A stretch of 64,000 nucleotides of DNA from Neocallimastix lanati (nom. inval.) (GCA_016946835.1 JACVTC010000002.1:2682001-2746000), one strand, 5' to 3'; shown: positions 30,043-52,437, numbered from the stretch's first letter. Numbers and translations: made by a program. Notes: generated from the letters alone by a model not told the origin.

Positions 30043-30288
30043 TTATTTCATATTTTGTTGATTTAATTTTAAAATAGAATTCAATTTAATTTCTGCTAAT
30101 TCTGGTGTTAATAAAATACGATAAAGTTCTGGTATTTCTTTTTCCGGATATTCATTGGATACAATGGTATAAAATTGATTATAGGATTCCATAATTTTTG
30201 CCTTATTTATTAATAAAATAATGGATAATATTATTTATTTTTATGTTAAGAATAATAAAATAAATATAAAAATATGTAAAAAAAAATT

Positions 30289-30336
<48 letters not shown>

Positions 30337-30477
30337 ATCATAATTATTATTATATAAAATAAATAAAAAATAATTAAATATTAATATTATTATTATTATT
30401 TAATTATTTATTTTTTAATTATTTTAATTTAATTTTTATTTTATCCCTTTTATTATATATATAATTTTTTCTTTATC

Positions 30478-30529
<52 letters not shown>

Positions 30530-30903
30530 TTCCCCTATCTTTTACTTACCACAATAAGACTTAATAAAATATTTTCAGTAGATTCTTCCATTAAAACTTC
30601 TGAAAATTTAGTTTTAGCTTCTATAAGAACATCATCTGTTTTTCTATTGAAATCATTGGTAACTTCTTTAATATAATCTATTGATAAATAAAATATAATA
30701 AAATAAAAATAATTTAAGATAAGATGAAAATAAAATAAAATAAAAAAAAAAAAAAAAAAAAAAAAATAATGTTAATTATTAATTAATTAATATATATATA
30801 TATATATATATATTTTAAAAAATATTTACCAATTGCACCAAAAGGTTGAGATTTAATGGATTTATTAGTTTCAATCATTTGATAAGCAGAAACCTTTTAA
30901 ATA

Positions 30904-30935
<32 letters not shown>

Positions 30936-31408
30936 TTTAATAAATATATATATATTTTTATTTAATTTTTATATAAATTATTAGTTTATATATATATAAT
31001 TATATATATTATAGTATACCTTAACTAAGAAAGAATTTATTTGTTCAAGACAACCAGTAGCCACATCATTAATTAAAGTTTCACATATTATTTTTAATTC
31101 ATTATCAATTCTCTATTTTTTTTTTTTTTTTTAAAAAAAAAAACATAATAATAAATATTAATAATAATAATTGATTTAATTAATAAGTTATTATATTATT
31201 ATTATTATTATTTTAATTTCAATTGATTATAATATTTATTTATTATTATTATTATTATATTACTTTTCTAGCATCCATATTATTATTTGACGGTGATGAA
31301 ATTGTTGGAACAGTTTTTCCAAAAAGTACTGATAATATAGATTCTGGATTATTCAAAATACCTATAGCGACATCTATATAAAATTTAAATAAAAAAAAAT
31401 TATTTATT

Positions 31409-31443
<35 letters not shown>

Positions 31444-31677
31444 ATTATTCATTTATTATTTATTATTTATTATATTGAATTTTATTTTATTTTTTTTTAT
31501 TTTATTTATTTATTTATTTATTCTATTTCAATTTTATTTTACCTTTAATTGTATTAATATCGACATCTAAAGCTTCTTTATGAACAAAGTTTGCATCAAA
31601 TGGTGCAATTTTTTCTCTAAATAATAATAGATTTTTAATTAAGAAAAGTTGACTATCGGTTTTAGACTTGTTATTGA

Positions 31678-31760
<83 letters not shown>

Positions 31761-32002
31761 TAATAATAATAATAATAATAATAATAGTAGTAGTAGTAGT
31801 AGTAATAATCAAAATAATAATAATTTGAATTAATTATATATTATATAATTTACATAATATCATATTTATACATTTTATATATATATTTTTATTTTCAAAA
31901 AAAAAAATTACTTTTAATCTAAAGATTTGATTAGCAACTTCTATCAAGGAAAGCCTACATTGTTCAATAGCTTCTTCAGCAATATCTTCAAAAACGCTTT
32001 GC

Positions 32003-32035
<33 letters not shown>

Positions 32036-32135
32036 AAATAAATAAAAAGAAATTAATAAATTAATAAATTAATAAATTAAATAAATTAATAAATAAATAA
32101 ATAAATAAATAAAAAATTTAAATGAATTAAATCCA

Positions 32136-32193
<58 letters not shown>

Positions 32194-34255
32194 TTTACAT
32201 TAATAACATGATAAAGTTTGGTTAAGATATATAATGTACGTTGTAATGTTGGATACCATTCACCTCCTCCATAAACTACTTTACCTAAATCATAATCATC
32301 ATTACCATGATGTTGCATGTTATTAACATGAACTTCTGAAGTCATCTTTTTTAAATTAGAATCTTGTTGTTGTAAACGGGCTTTTCTTACAGATTCTATA
32401 TAAACATATATATATAAATATAATATAAATTTTAATATATATAAATATAATATAAATTTTAATATATATAAATATATATATGGGTATGTTTATAAATAAT
32501 AATAATAATAATAATAATTTTATTTAATAATATACTTAATATATATATATATATATATATTTCATTAAATAAAATATTATTATTGTGAAAAATAGTCATA
32601 TAATAATATATGTATATTTTATTTATATATTAAAATAAATTATATACCACTTATTCTTAAGAAACCAATTAAATCTTTATCAGAAATTTTAAATCCTTCG
32701 ATATCTTGTTTAATAAAGCTTTGAGCTCTAAAAGCTAATCTTTGTTGTGCATCTTTAAGAATCTATTGACATTAAAATAATAAATTTTTATTTCATATAT
32801 AATAATTTATTTATTTTATTTTTTAAAATATTATTTAATTATTCATTTTAGAAATATTATTTAATTATCTTTATTCATATATATATATATATTATTGGAA
32901 TTAATTTATTAATTTTGATTTATTAAAAGTGTGGCACTCACATTGTTAATAACGAGGAAAGATAATTTCAATTCATAATCTTCCTTCTTTCTATGAGATA
33001 TAGTATTAATTTCAGTAAGATTACTTAATAATATTCTACATAATTCTGATAAGGTATCAATTCTATTTTCATGAATAATCATTGGTCTTAAATAATCATA
33101 TAAATTGGAGGATAATGATTCTAAATAGTTTCTGTTAATAATTATATAATAAATAAATAAATAAATAAATATAATATTCAAAATAAATATTGTATATAGT
33201 ATTTATAAAGTATTTATAAATTATATATATATATATATATATTATTTATTTATTTTTATTTTTATTTTAATTTAATTTATTTTATTTCATTTCATTTTTT
33301 ATTTTATTTTATTTTTTTTTTTTTTTTTATTTTTTTATTTTTAATTTTTTGGAATTATTAATTTATTATTTTATGTAAAATATTATTATTAAACGAAGAC
33401 TTACTTGAATGCTTCTTCTCCTGAGTCAAATATTTCAAAGAATAATTTATATTCGTCAATAAATAATTTTATCATATAGTAAGAACCTTTCCTTGCCTTA
33501 TTTTTGAATGATATATTAAAATTATATATTTATATAAAAAATTATTGTTTAAAATAATGTACCATTATTATCTCTTTTGAATATTAAATAATTATTTTTA
33601 TTTTATTTTTATTTTTATTTTTATCTTTTTTTTTTTTTTTTCTTCTTATTTTTCATTTTTTATTTTTATTTTTATTTTTATAACTTACAATAATTATAAG
33701 ATTTGGGGGAGAACTTAATGACTGAATATGATTTAAAATAATTGGAGTTAATAATTGTTTTCTAACTGAGAAATAGGCATCATAACATGAATTAATATGT
33801 TCAACAAATCTATTATTATTATAAAAAAAAAAAATTATAATTAAAATAAAAATTACGATTATTTATTAAAAATTTTATAATAACAATAATATTCTTCTAT
33901 TTAATTATTATATATATATATTTAATTACTATATATTTATTCAATTATAATTTCAAAAAAATTTTTTTTTCCTTTTTTTTTTTTTTTGTTTATTATTATT
34001 ATTATTATTATTAATTAGAAATTATGATTCATACTCTTGATAAACTGTACATCTGTCTTCTATTTCTCTTATTAATACTTGTAATTGTGGTGCTTCCTGA
34101 TGGAATTTATCATATACATAAAGTTTTAATTTATTTGGATCGGGTTCATCTGTTGGCTAATTCATTAATAATCATAAAGTTATTAATATTATTTTATTGT
34201 TAATAACAAACATAAAATAAAATAAAAAAAAAAAAAAAAAAAAAAAAGTATATAA

Positions 34256-34319
<64 letters not shown>

Positions 34320-35855
34320 GCATTGAAACATTAATATCATTATTAATTTAAAATCTGTTATTATTATTGTTGTTGTTGTTTTTGTTGTTTCTAATACTGT
34401 TGAAATTTTTTTTTTATCAATTTACAATAATAATAACATTTTATTTCAATAATAATATTACAGATATATATATTTACCAAAATTTCTTTTCTGACATCAA
34501 TTAAAACATTCATCATTTCGTTAACAAAGTATGTTTTAATAATTGACATTCCTTTTGACAAACAATGACGATATCTCATAATATGCATATCTACATCCTT
34601 AAAATCAGACTATGTAATTAAATATAGAATATTAAAATAATGTTAATGATTTTTAATATATTATAAAAAAAAAGCTATTATGATTCCAATTATAATAAAA
34701 ATCCATATAAGTTATTATTATTATTATTAGAATAAAAATATAGAAATAAACAAAGAAAAGAAAAGAAAAGTCTGTTTTACATTATTTTTCAAAAAGTCAA
34801 GACATTTATCTAATTTCTTTAAAGCTGGTATAAATTGTTGTTTTAAACATAAATTCTCATCATTTTGATTAAATAATTGCGAAATGGAATCAACTTCAGT
34901 AAAGTAAGATAATTTTTTATTTAATGCATTAGCTACATCAGAAAGATGATTCTTTTATTTTTATTAGTATTTTTATTATTATTATTGTAATTGTAATTGT
35001 TGTTTATTTAATATATATTTAAGAATTAATATAATTAAAAAATATATATATATATATTGAAATTCGTATATGATATTAAATTTTAATTTATATTTAATGT
35101 TTATAAATTAGTACTCGAATAAATTTTAAAATTTGTCATTAAATTTAATTTTATCATATAATAACCTGCTCTTCAACAAGAGATTCACAAGCTTGTTTTA
35201 ATGTTTTGGTTTTATTTTCTACAAATTGATAATTTGAATCAAGTTTATCTAATAAATTTGTGGTATTATCAATTTCTGCTAATATTAAATCACAAGTTTC
35301 TTGATATATTTTTAAAGTATTAAGGAATTGACTATTGAAATTTGAATTAATAAAGTAATGTTGAATTTAATTTTAGTTTTAAAATTTTATTAAATTATAT
35401 ATTTAGATTTAAATGCTAAATAAACTTTTATTCATTATTATATTTTAACATTTTATTTTATTTTATCTTATTTTATTTTATCTTATTTTATTTTTATTTC
35501 ATTTATTTTTTTTCTTTGCTTTACCGATAAATATCTTCCTGTCCTTTTTCCATATCTTCTTCTATTTTTGAAAACCAAGAAAAAAATTGTTGTGTACTTT
35601 CAATGGGTTGTTCCATAGAGAGTTGTAAAGATAAATCTTGGTTATTATCATTGGTTTCAGTTTTTTGGTCATTAGGAAATAAATTTATGAATGATTCACT
35701 AAATTTTGAATCTAATGGTGATTTTACAGTACTGTATGTTTTTTCTTCATATTCTTGATACTTTATATATTATAAAAATATATAATTTTATTTTTAATTC
35801 CAGTCATGAAATAATAAATTAATCATTCATTAATATTTTATTTTTATTTATATGA

Positions 35856-35933
<78 letters not shown>

Positions 35934-36217
35934 TATTATTGTTGTTGTTGTTATAGTTTTATTATTTTTTAAAAATGAAATTTCGAATTATTGATTTTGT
36001 TTATTTTTAATTTTAAATTTCAGGTTTATAAATTAATTTTTTTTTTTTTTTTAATTTTTAAATTTATATTTAAGTATATAAAATGGTATTAAAAATTTAA
36101 ACTAATTAGCAACGATTTAAATGTAATTATTAATTTTAATGAATAATACTTTATTTATTGTAAAAATTAATTTTCCATCAATAATTATTATTAAATTATT
36201 AAATTATAAATAACGAA

Positions 36218-36252
<35 letters not shown>

Positions 36253-36412
36253 GAATTGAAATTTATTTATATATTACTTTTATTGGATATTTAAATTCTT
36301 TATAATGTTTTTTCAATAATGCACATGTGCTTTTAGTGTCTTGACCTAAATTTATCTTATTCCATTCCTCAAGAATTTTTAATCCTGTTTTTGCAGGTGA
36401 AGTTGTTGTCAT
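30043..36412 (-). CDS. COG3: Conserved oligomeric Golgi complex subunit 3 (COG3/Sec34)
   Basis: Tethering subunit of the COG complex, lobe A, needed for intra-Golgi retrograde traffic. I assembled 18 exons, high to low coordinate: 36412-36278, 35760-35525, 35331-35166, 34951-34781, 34609-34478, 34156-34035, 33809-33689, 33496-33405, 33131-32942, 32762-32648, 32395-32199, 32001-31912, 31666-31543, 31373-31264, 31112-31020, 30893-30830, 30677-30550, 30201-30043. Every junction is GT..AG and phase-consistent from ATG to TAA, giving 814 aa (animal COG3 is ~830). Family-diagnostic stretches in order are QQFFSWFSKIEEDM, QFVENKTKTLKQACESL, KLSYFTEVD, RHCLSKGMSIIKTYFVN, YDYLRPMIIHENRIDTLSEL, EWYPTLQRTLYILTKLYHVI and QLFLIKNLLLFREKIAPF. 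Several introns carry (AAT)n or poly(A) runs. Odd donors such as GTTATT (after exon 3) remain to be confirmed with RNA. Confidence 0.93.
31678..31810. repeat. (AAT)n microsatellite in a COG3 intron
   Basis: Trinucleotide run grading into AGT repeats, lying between the exons at 31912-32001 and 31543-31666. Confidence 0.9.
34261..34316. repeat. (AAT)n microsatellite in a COG3 intron
   Basis: Pure AAT run in the intron between exons 34478-34609 and 34035-34156. Confidence 0.9.
35859..35929. repeat. 71-nt poly(A) run in COG3 intron 1
   Basis: Uninterrupted A on the plus strand, therefore T in the transcript, within the first intron. A run this long is also prone to assembly error. Confidence 0.9.
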
Positions 36413-37270
36413 TTCTATAATATTGAAGAATTAATTTTAAAATTTTATCAGGATTATAGTTTAAAAATTTGAAATTCTTTCTTTCTTATCTTTTCCTTTT
36501 TTTATTATTATTGATATTATTATTATTCCTATTTTATATTACTTTTAATTAATTTAGAATTTAAAATTTTAATATTTTTTTTAATGAAATTTCATTTATT
36601 AATTAATAAAATATAATATTCAATTATTTATTTTTTTGTTTTTTATAATATATTATATCTTTTTTTTTAAATTATTACTATTATTTTTTATATTTTTTGC
36701 TTACCTTATATTATTATAAAAGTAAATAATAGAAATATATCACAATTTTAATTTTTATTCTATTGTAATAATAATTATTTTTTTTTGTTTTATTATATAT
36801 TATATTCTCTTATAACCGAAATTTCATTTATATTATTTAAATAATAAAACAAATATGAAATGAAAAAATATATAAATGTTTTAAATAAACATAAAGGATA
36901 ATTTTTATTTTTAATTTGATTCAAAATATTTATTATAATATATTATAAAATATATTATTTAATTTAAATAAATATTAAATTATAAACACAGTTATATATT
37001 ATATATATATATATAATATATGTTTTTATTTTACTTAAATATATTAAAAATAAAAATAAAAACATATATAAAGATATTGATATAGTAGTTTAAGATTTAT
37101 GAATAGTGATACTATTCTCTAGACTAATAATTTTGGACAATTTATATTGAATGCTTTAGTAATAAATTGAATCTTCTTTTAATTAAAACCTGAAATAACC
37201 ATTATAACAGTAATTTTTTTTTATTATATTAATTGCTAAATAAAATTGTTAAAAATAATAATAAATAAAA

Positions 37271-37305
<35 letters not shown>

Positions 37306-37329
37306 AAATTATTCTATATGATATTATTT
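36413..37329. other. AT-rich spacer upstream of COG3
   Basis: No gene is seen. The COG3 promoter should lie in the first few hundred bases. An (AAAT)n run occupies 37265-37306. Confidence 0.6.
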
Positions 37330-37560
37330 ATATATATATATAAATAATTACATTTAGAATATGTATTAAAAATATAAAATAAATTATATATAAATATATA
37401 AATATATTTACTTCTAATGTATACCGCCCTTATTTTCAACACCCCCTCAAGGCATGGAAATATTAAGGTAGTTACAATACTTTCATATACTTTCACATAT
37501 GGGGATATTGTCCATGCTGGATGGCCTTACTGAATGTTCATCATTGAAATTCTAATATTA
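37330..37560 (-). mobile_element. Possible 3' end of an LTR retroelement (polypurine tract and LTR start)
   Basis: On the minus strand a short coding-like remnant (37496 down to ~37440) runs into a purine-rich GAGGGGG. This is followed directly by TGTTGAAAATAAGGGCGG, the arrangement of a polypurine tract and the first bases of an LTR in copia-type elements. The patch is much richer in G+C than its flanks. No second LTR copy is visible, so the assignment is tentative. Confidence 0.35.
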
Positions 37561-37670
37561 ACTTTTTATAATATCACTATTAATTTATAAGTGATATACT
37601 GAACTATTAATATTATAATAATAAATCGCTATTAAGACTTTATTCTTTCCAGTATAATAAATTGTAATGA

Positions 37671-37722
<52 letters not shown>

Positions 37723-37872
37723 GGCAGGAAAGAGAATACACTTCCAAAACTTTATTAAATTTTATTTTAAAAACTACATGTAGGTGAAAAGTACATTTGA
37801 AATTAAAAATAAAAAATTTAAAAAATAAAAAAATAAAAAGCTCGAAAATACTATGTATTTCGGCAAGTTGTA

Positions 37873-38590
37873 CTATGCGGGAATTTTTCCCTTCCTAACA
37901 AATAAAAAAGAAATAAAACCTAGAAGTAACATCTTTAAAATAGATAGTGTGGTGTCCACTAAACTCTCCCCGGATTCATCATTTATTGAACTACTAGGGC
38001 AAGATTCATCCTTCGTAGAAATAGATGCTGATCCTGTATTATCATTATGTCTTATCAGTACGACGTCGACCCTCTTGGATAAGTTTGGTATTTTGCAATA
38101 CCTATCAAATAATAGCTCAAACGAACTACTTATGATAGGTATTGCACTTGTTAAGAATTCCGCCAAGCCCACAATTTTTGGAACAGGTGACTCAGATGAA
38201 CCTTTGAAAAGTAGTTCATTTAATTGTCTCTGTTCCCCACTATCGAAATGTAGCTCATTTAAAACTAAAGTCCCACCAAGAAGGAACAAATATATATAAT
38301 GATTGATATAATCTTCAAAATTAGAAATAGAGTCATAAGAAGAAAGAGGATTAAACGCTCTAATCTTCCTAAGGAATAAAACATAGAGATCATCGATGAA
38401 ATTTAAAGAATTCCATCTAAAAGATGCAAGAACATCGCATTTAAAAATCCAATGTTCAAAAGATTGTTTATCTTCTCCACAACAGGGGCAAGACTTGGGA
38501 CAATCTTCTGAAACTCTACCCATTCTAATAGCAATAGTAGTATTGTATTTATAACCACATCGTAAACGTATAATCCACGAAAACCCTAAG
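37873..38590 (-). pseudogene. LINE ORF2 C-terminal part (zinc-knuckle-like region)
   Basis: The open frame from about 38590 to the stop near 37873 continues the RT ORF in another frame. Its start reads NLGFSWIIRLRCGYKYN, followed by CPKSCPCCGEDKQSFEHW...C, the Cys/His pattern found after the RT of many LINEs. The last 86 codons are paralogous to 1499-1756. The plus-strand frame over 37853-38299 is its antisense shadow. Confidence 0.85.
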
Positions 38591-39655
38591 TTGAATTGGG
38601 GATATTTAAACTAAGCATAATTATAGTTTTATTGTTTGAGAACTTATTACAATCGTAATTTTGACCTTTAATACCTTGAAATTTGGAAACTGATTTCCAG
38701 TAACGTTCTAAAATATTGTCATATTTTTCACATTTATATTTTTTGATTTTTTTATACAGTGTTCTTGATTCTTTAGCCCAGGAATAATGATGCATTTTGG
38801 GAATAGATTTAATAAGATCCTTTATAATACAGTTTGATTTACTCCATTTAGCAAAAGATTTAATCTGTAAGGCTGTGCAGACACCAGCAATAGGAGGAAT
38901 GCTTAGATCTCGAGATAAAGCATAAGTACTCATAGTAGAATTATGTCTAATATAGTCATTGTCTTCTGAACTTGTTTTACCATTTTTAGAGAAGGAATCG
39001 ATACACCAAAATAGACCAGTATTAATTAATGTTTGAATTCTGGCCGTTCTAGATTTGTTTGAACCAAGTAAAGGAGAATAATAAATTACTTTACTAATAA
39101 CAAAGGATTGAAGAACTTTTTTCTTGTATGCAATAGGGATAAGCTTATTTGAGAAGAAATGTGTAAATGAAAGAAGGGATTTTCTAACTTTAAAATGCAT
39201 GTGAGATATAATGTGTTCTAGTAAGAGATCATCAGAAAAAGGAATACCAAGATAAATATAACTAGAAACTTTAGGAATAGCATTCATTCCTAAATAGAAG
39301 GTTGGGTCACTATAGTTTGGAGAAGATTGGAAGTTCATTGGTTTTATAACCATAGTTGCACATTTTTCAATACCAAAAGTCATTTCATTTAAATTAGCCC
39401 ATCTATGTACCTTTTTTAGTAATTTTTCTAAATTTTTTGCACTTGGAGCAATGAGAACAACATCATCAGCAAAGAGTCCACCACAACACTTTTTTCTTCC
39501 AATATTAACACCATACTTTTCACAGTCATTTAATATATCATTGATGAATAAATTGAATAAGATCGGAGATAATGGACAACCTTGATGAACACCTCTTTTG
39601 ATAGGAAATTCATTTGATAACATTGAAGCAAATCGAGCACGAGCTTTAGATGAAG
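38586..39655 (-). pseudogene. LINE reverse transcriptase, N-truncated and frameshifted
   Basis: The minus-strand frame carries RT motifs RGVHQGCPLSPILFNLFIND and FADDVVLIAPS, the FADD catalytic box. Coding similarity can be read up to ~39650 (SKARARFASMLSNEFP), above the first ATG at 39623, so the true protein began upstream and is lost. The frame ends at 38586, and the downstream domain follows in a different frame. A 1-nt indel near 38590-38620 therefore separates them. Not functional as it stands. Confidence 0.88.
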
Positions 39656-39660
39656 TAGAT

Positions 39661-39945
39661 TAATGAATTTATTTCATTATAATATATTATATAGAATAGA
39701 AATAAATAACTTTTAAATGCATCATTATTAGATATTATAAATATAAATTCTTATTCTTGATTCAGATTAATTCTTTATTTTTATTTATTTACTTTTTTTT
39801 TTACTTTTTAACTAAAAAAAGACATTTTTTTTTTAAAATAATAAATAATATACTATAGATGAAATTATTAAATTTAATATTAAATTTTTTCAAAATACTA
39901 AAAATGATATTTTTATTAATATCTAATTATTAAAAAAACAAACAA

Positions 39946-40002
<57 letters not shown>

Positions 40003-40634
40003 TATGATAATTATAATTATATAACCCTTAATTTTAGCAAAATTTAATATATTATCTGTTATATATTTTAACAAAAATTTAAAATATAAAAATTTTAAAA
40101 GGAATTACTAATTAATTTTTTTTTTATTTTTTATTTTATTTTTTATTTTTTTTTTTTTTTCTTAAAAAAAATAATAAAATTTAAATTATCACTAATTAGT
40201 AATCTATCAATTTTAATAGTTTTATGTAATAGTTTATTTAATATTAACGGCTTTATTATTTTTATTTTATTTTTTATTTTTATATATTTTTTTATATTTT
40301 TTTATTTTTTTATTTTATTTTTTTTTTTTATTTTTTTTTTATTTTTTTTTATTTTTTTTTAATTTTTTTATTTATTTTTTTTTATTTTTTTTTTATTTTT
40401 TTATTTATTATTATTTTATTTTTTTTTTATTATTTTTTTATTTATTATTTTTTTATTTTTATTTTTATTTTTTTTTATTTTTAGATATTGTATAAAAATT
40501 ATTTTTAAAAAAATTAATAATCTTCAAATTGAGAGGTTTCAAGGAATCTATTTTTTTATATATTATTAATTAATATAAAATATAATTATTAAAATATTTA
40601 AAATCATATGTTATTTTTTTTTATCAATATTTAA
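39661..40634. other. AT-rich spacer between the LINE and the membrane-protein gene
   Basis: It contains a (TA)n tract at 39963-39999 and T-rich runs at 40110-40490. It should include the 3' UTR of the minus-strand gene that ends at 40635. Confidence 0.6.
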
Positions 40635-48940
<8,306 letters not shown>

Positions 48941-48994
48941 TTTGTTTTTCTAATATTTTCATTTATTTATTTTTTTTTCAATAAAATCATGTAT

Positions 48995-49029
<35 letters not shown>

Positions 49030-49230
49030 CAAAAAACGAATTTAAACCATTTATTTATTTATATTTATATATAAATCTAATTATCAATCTATTGAATTTA
49101 ATTTAATTTTATATTATATATTTATATAATTATAATTTTTATGATTTTTTTAATAAATATAAAATTTTTATTGTTTATTTCAAACTTTAAATATTTTTTA
49201 ATATTTCAGTATTTCAGTAAATATATTCAG

Positions 49231-49261
<31 letters not shown>

Positions 49262-49449
49262 GATTTTTAAATAAAATATGAAAAAAAAAATATAATTATT
49301 TTACATTTTTTATTAACTTTTATTTTAATATATTATGAAGTATTCACTACTTAAATTTAGATTAATACCTTTTTTTTTTTTTAAAAAAAAAAAAAGTACT
49401 ATATACTAAATATTATCTCGTTAGTTCTTGTATTTGTAACATATACTTG

Positions 49450-49495
<46 letters not shown>

Positions 49496-49637
49496 GATTT
49501 GAAAACTTCTTTTTATATAATTAATTCATAATAATTTTATCATAAAAATAAAATAAAAATTTCATGAGAGACAAATTAAAACAAATATACAATCAAATGC
49601 CTATAAAAATTTAAAAAAAAATATATAAAAATAAAAA

Positions 49638-49668
<31 letters not shown>

Positions 49669-49860
49669 AAAATAAAATAAAATAAAATAAAATAAAAGAA
49701 ATAAAAGATATAAAAAAAAGTTTCCAAGAAAAAAAAAAATAAAATAATTTAAAATAAAATAGTTATCCAATAATAATGTAACGAATAATCATTATTTATG
49801 TATTTTATATAAAACCGTATTTAATATTTTTTATATGCTATGATTGTATGTTAATCATAT
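48941..49860. other. AT-rich spacer upstream of the membrane-protein gene
   Basis: Homopolymer runs at 48996-49028 and 49459-49493 and an AAAT/AAAATA run at 49636-49696. No coding signal. The promoter of the 29-exon gene presumably lies at its left end. Confidence 0.6.
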
Positions 49861-49869
49861 ATATTTTTA

Positions 49870-50310
49870 GCATTATTGTTTGTTGATGAACATTGTGGTA
49901 GTTTAGAATCAAAAGGCATTCAAAATCAGCATATCACCACAATAGTTTATATAATAATAATAGCAATATATCGTTTATTTAATATATGAACAATAATAAT
50001 CGCAAAATATCAACATATGCATCAAACTATGCAGCTATATTATTTATATATAAACAGCACCATTATCGCATATATATCAATAATATATAGTTTTATCGCA
50101 TATTATGTATATGTTGATATCTATATGAACAATCATCGTTTATATATATTAAATAAATAATATATGTTAGTTATGCAAAACCTAGCTAGTTGAACAACTT
50201 ATGCTCTTAATCATTCATATGCTAAATATATGCTTAAATATCATTAAACTAGCTAGGTTTGCAATATGCTAAAAACACTATCATTTATATTAATTCATAG
50301 CTGTTTTATT
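49870..50310. repeat. Inverted-repeat-bearing mixed-composition segment
   Basis: A near-perfect 17-bp inverted repeat, TGCAAAACCTAGCTAGTT at 50174-50191 and AACTAGCTAGGTTTGCA at 50247-50263 (one extra A), encloses ~55 nt. An 8-bp pair, ATTGTGGT (49892-49899) and ACCACAAT (49936-49943), lies to the left, and ATCGCA words recur between. There is no ORF. It could be a degenerate MITE or a structured RNA. Confidence 0.5.
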
Positions 50311-51443
<1,133 letters not shown>

Positions 51444-51765
51444 GTTATATAAATTTAAAAACAAAAACAAAAAAAAAAAATTAAAAATCCTAAACCTACT
51501 TTTATTAATAATAATAATAAAAAAAAAAAAAAAATTAATTGAATTATTTATGAAAATGATTAAATGCTATAATAAAAAAAATAAGAATCATAATTCTTCC
51601 TTTTTTTTTTTTTTTTTTTTAACTGGAAGTCGTTATAACATAGATTAAAAAAAAAAATAATGAATGAATAAGTAAATTTAAGAATAATATATAAAAATTT
51701 TTCTTTTTTAAAAATATATATATATATATATGTATATTTTAAGAAATAGGATAGGTTAAGTAATC

Positions 51766-51796
<31 letters not shown>

Positions 51797-52023
51797 AATT
51801 TTTTTAAATTTTTAATTTTTATCAATTCAATTTATTAAAAAGATATAAATATGTAAAGAAACCTCTTGATATCTTTGTGATCCTTGAGATTTCCTTCATC
51901 TAACTAAGTTTCCTAACCAAATCTTTTTAAATAGGAGTTTAAAGATATAACTATTCATCAATCTAAATTCCATAATATTACATAACAGAATAAATGATCT
52001 AACCCATTTTGAGATTTAGTTAC
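51444..52023. other. AT-rich spacer with poly-A/T runs
   Basis: No coding signal. A modestly GC-richer portion at 51860-52020 abuts the MITE insertion site. Confidence 0.5.
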
Positions 52024-52032
52024 ATTAAACTT
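52024..52032. repeat. 9-bp target-site duplication, left
   Basis: ATTAAACTT immediately precedes the MITE and is repeated at 52429-52437. Confidence 0.8.
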
Positions 52033-52428
52033 GGGTGTGGGGCATTTCGCCAAATTGCATTTCGCCAGATTGCATTTCGCCAATTTTTTTGAAAGCATGT
52101 GGCGTGTTAAAAAAATGTGGCATTTCGCCAAATTGCAATTCGCCAAGTTGCATTTCGCCAGATTGAAAATTATTAAATAAATAAATAAATCAATAAATAA
52201 AATTAAATATTATTAATATCGCATAAAAACAATTTTAAAAAAAATATATTGTGAATTAATATTTATTTATTTATTCATTTATTTATATCAATACTTTACT
52301 TGTCGAAATGCAACCTGGCGAAAAGCAACTTGGGGAAATGCAACATTTTAATACTACGCCACTTGGCGAAATGCAACCTGGCGAAATGCAATTTGGGGAA
52401 ATGCAATTTGGGGAAATGCAACTCTCCC
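52033..52428. mobile_element. MITE with long TIRs built of GCATTTCGCC units
   Basis: The ends are inverted copies: the left begins GGGTGTGGGGCATTTCGCC, and the reverse complement of the right end begins GGGAGAGTTGCATTTCCCC. The left arm (52033-52164) holds six GCATTTCGCC-type units on a ~15-bp period. The right arm (52313-52428) holds seven reverse-complement units (GGCGAAATGC, with GGGGAAATGC variants). The inner GTGGCGT/ACGCCAC words also pair. The 148-bp centre is AT-rich and non-coding. Flanking 9-bp direct repeats and a GGG terminus fit Mutator-like (MULE) non-autonomous elements; the superfamily call is inferred. No transposase is present in the window. Confidence 0.85.
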
Positions 52429-52437
52429 ATTAAACTT
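52429..52437. repeat. 9-bp target-site duplication, right
   Basis: ATTAAACTT, identical to 52024-52032. Confidence 0.8.

Larger units (their letters stand above)
37673..39660 (-). mobile_element. 5'-truncated non-LTR retrotransposon (LINE)
   Basis: The minus-strand element ends in a ~47-nt poly(A) tail (T run at 37673-37719). It has a 3' UTR matching the fragment at 1760-1908, and ORF remnants encoding the second half of a reverse transcriptase plus the C-terminal domain. The 5' end stops inside the RT, near 39655, as is usual for incomplete target-primed reverse transcription. A 7-bp candidate duplication (TAATGAA at 37665-37671 and 39661-39667) is too short and AT-rich to trust. Confidence 0.9.

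Noticed and set aside
37665-39667. TAATGAA target-site duplication around the longer LINE
   Set aside because: Seven AT-rich bases near both ends are likely by chance here; contrast the 14-bp duplication of the other copy.
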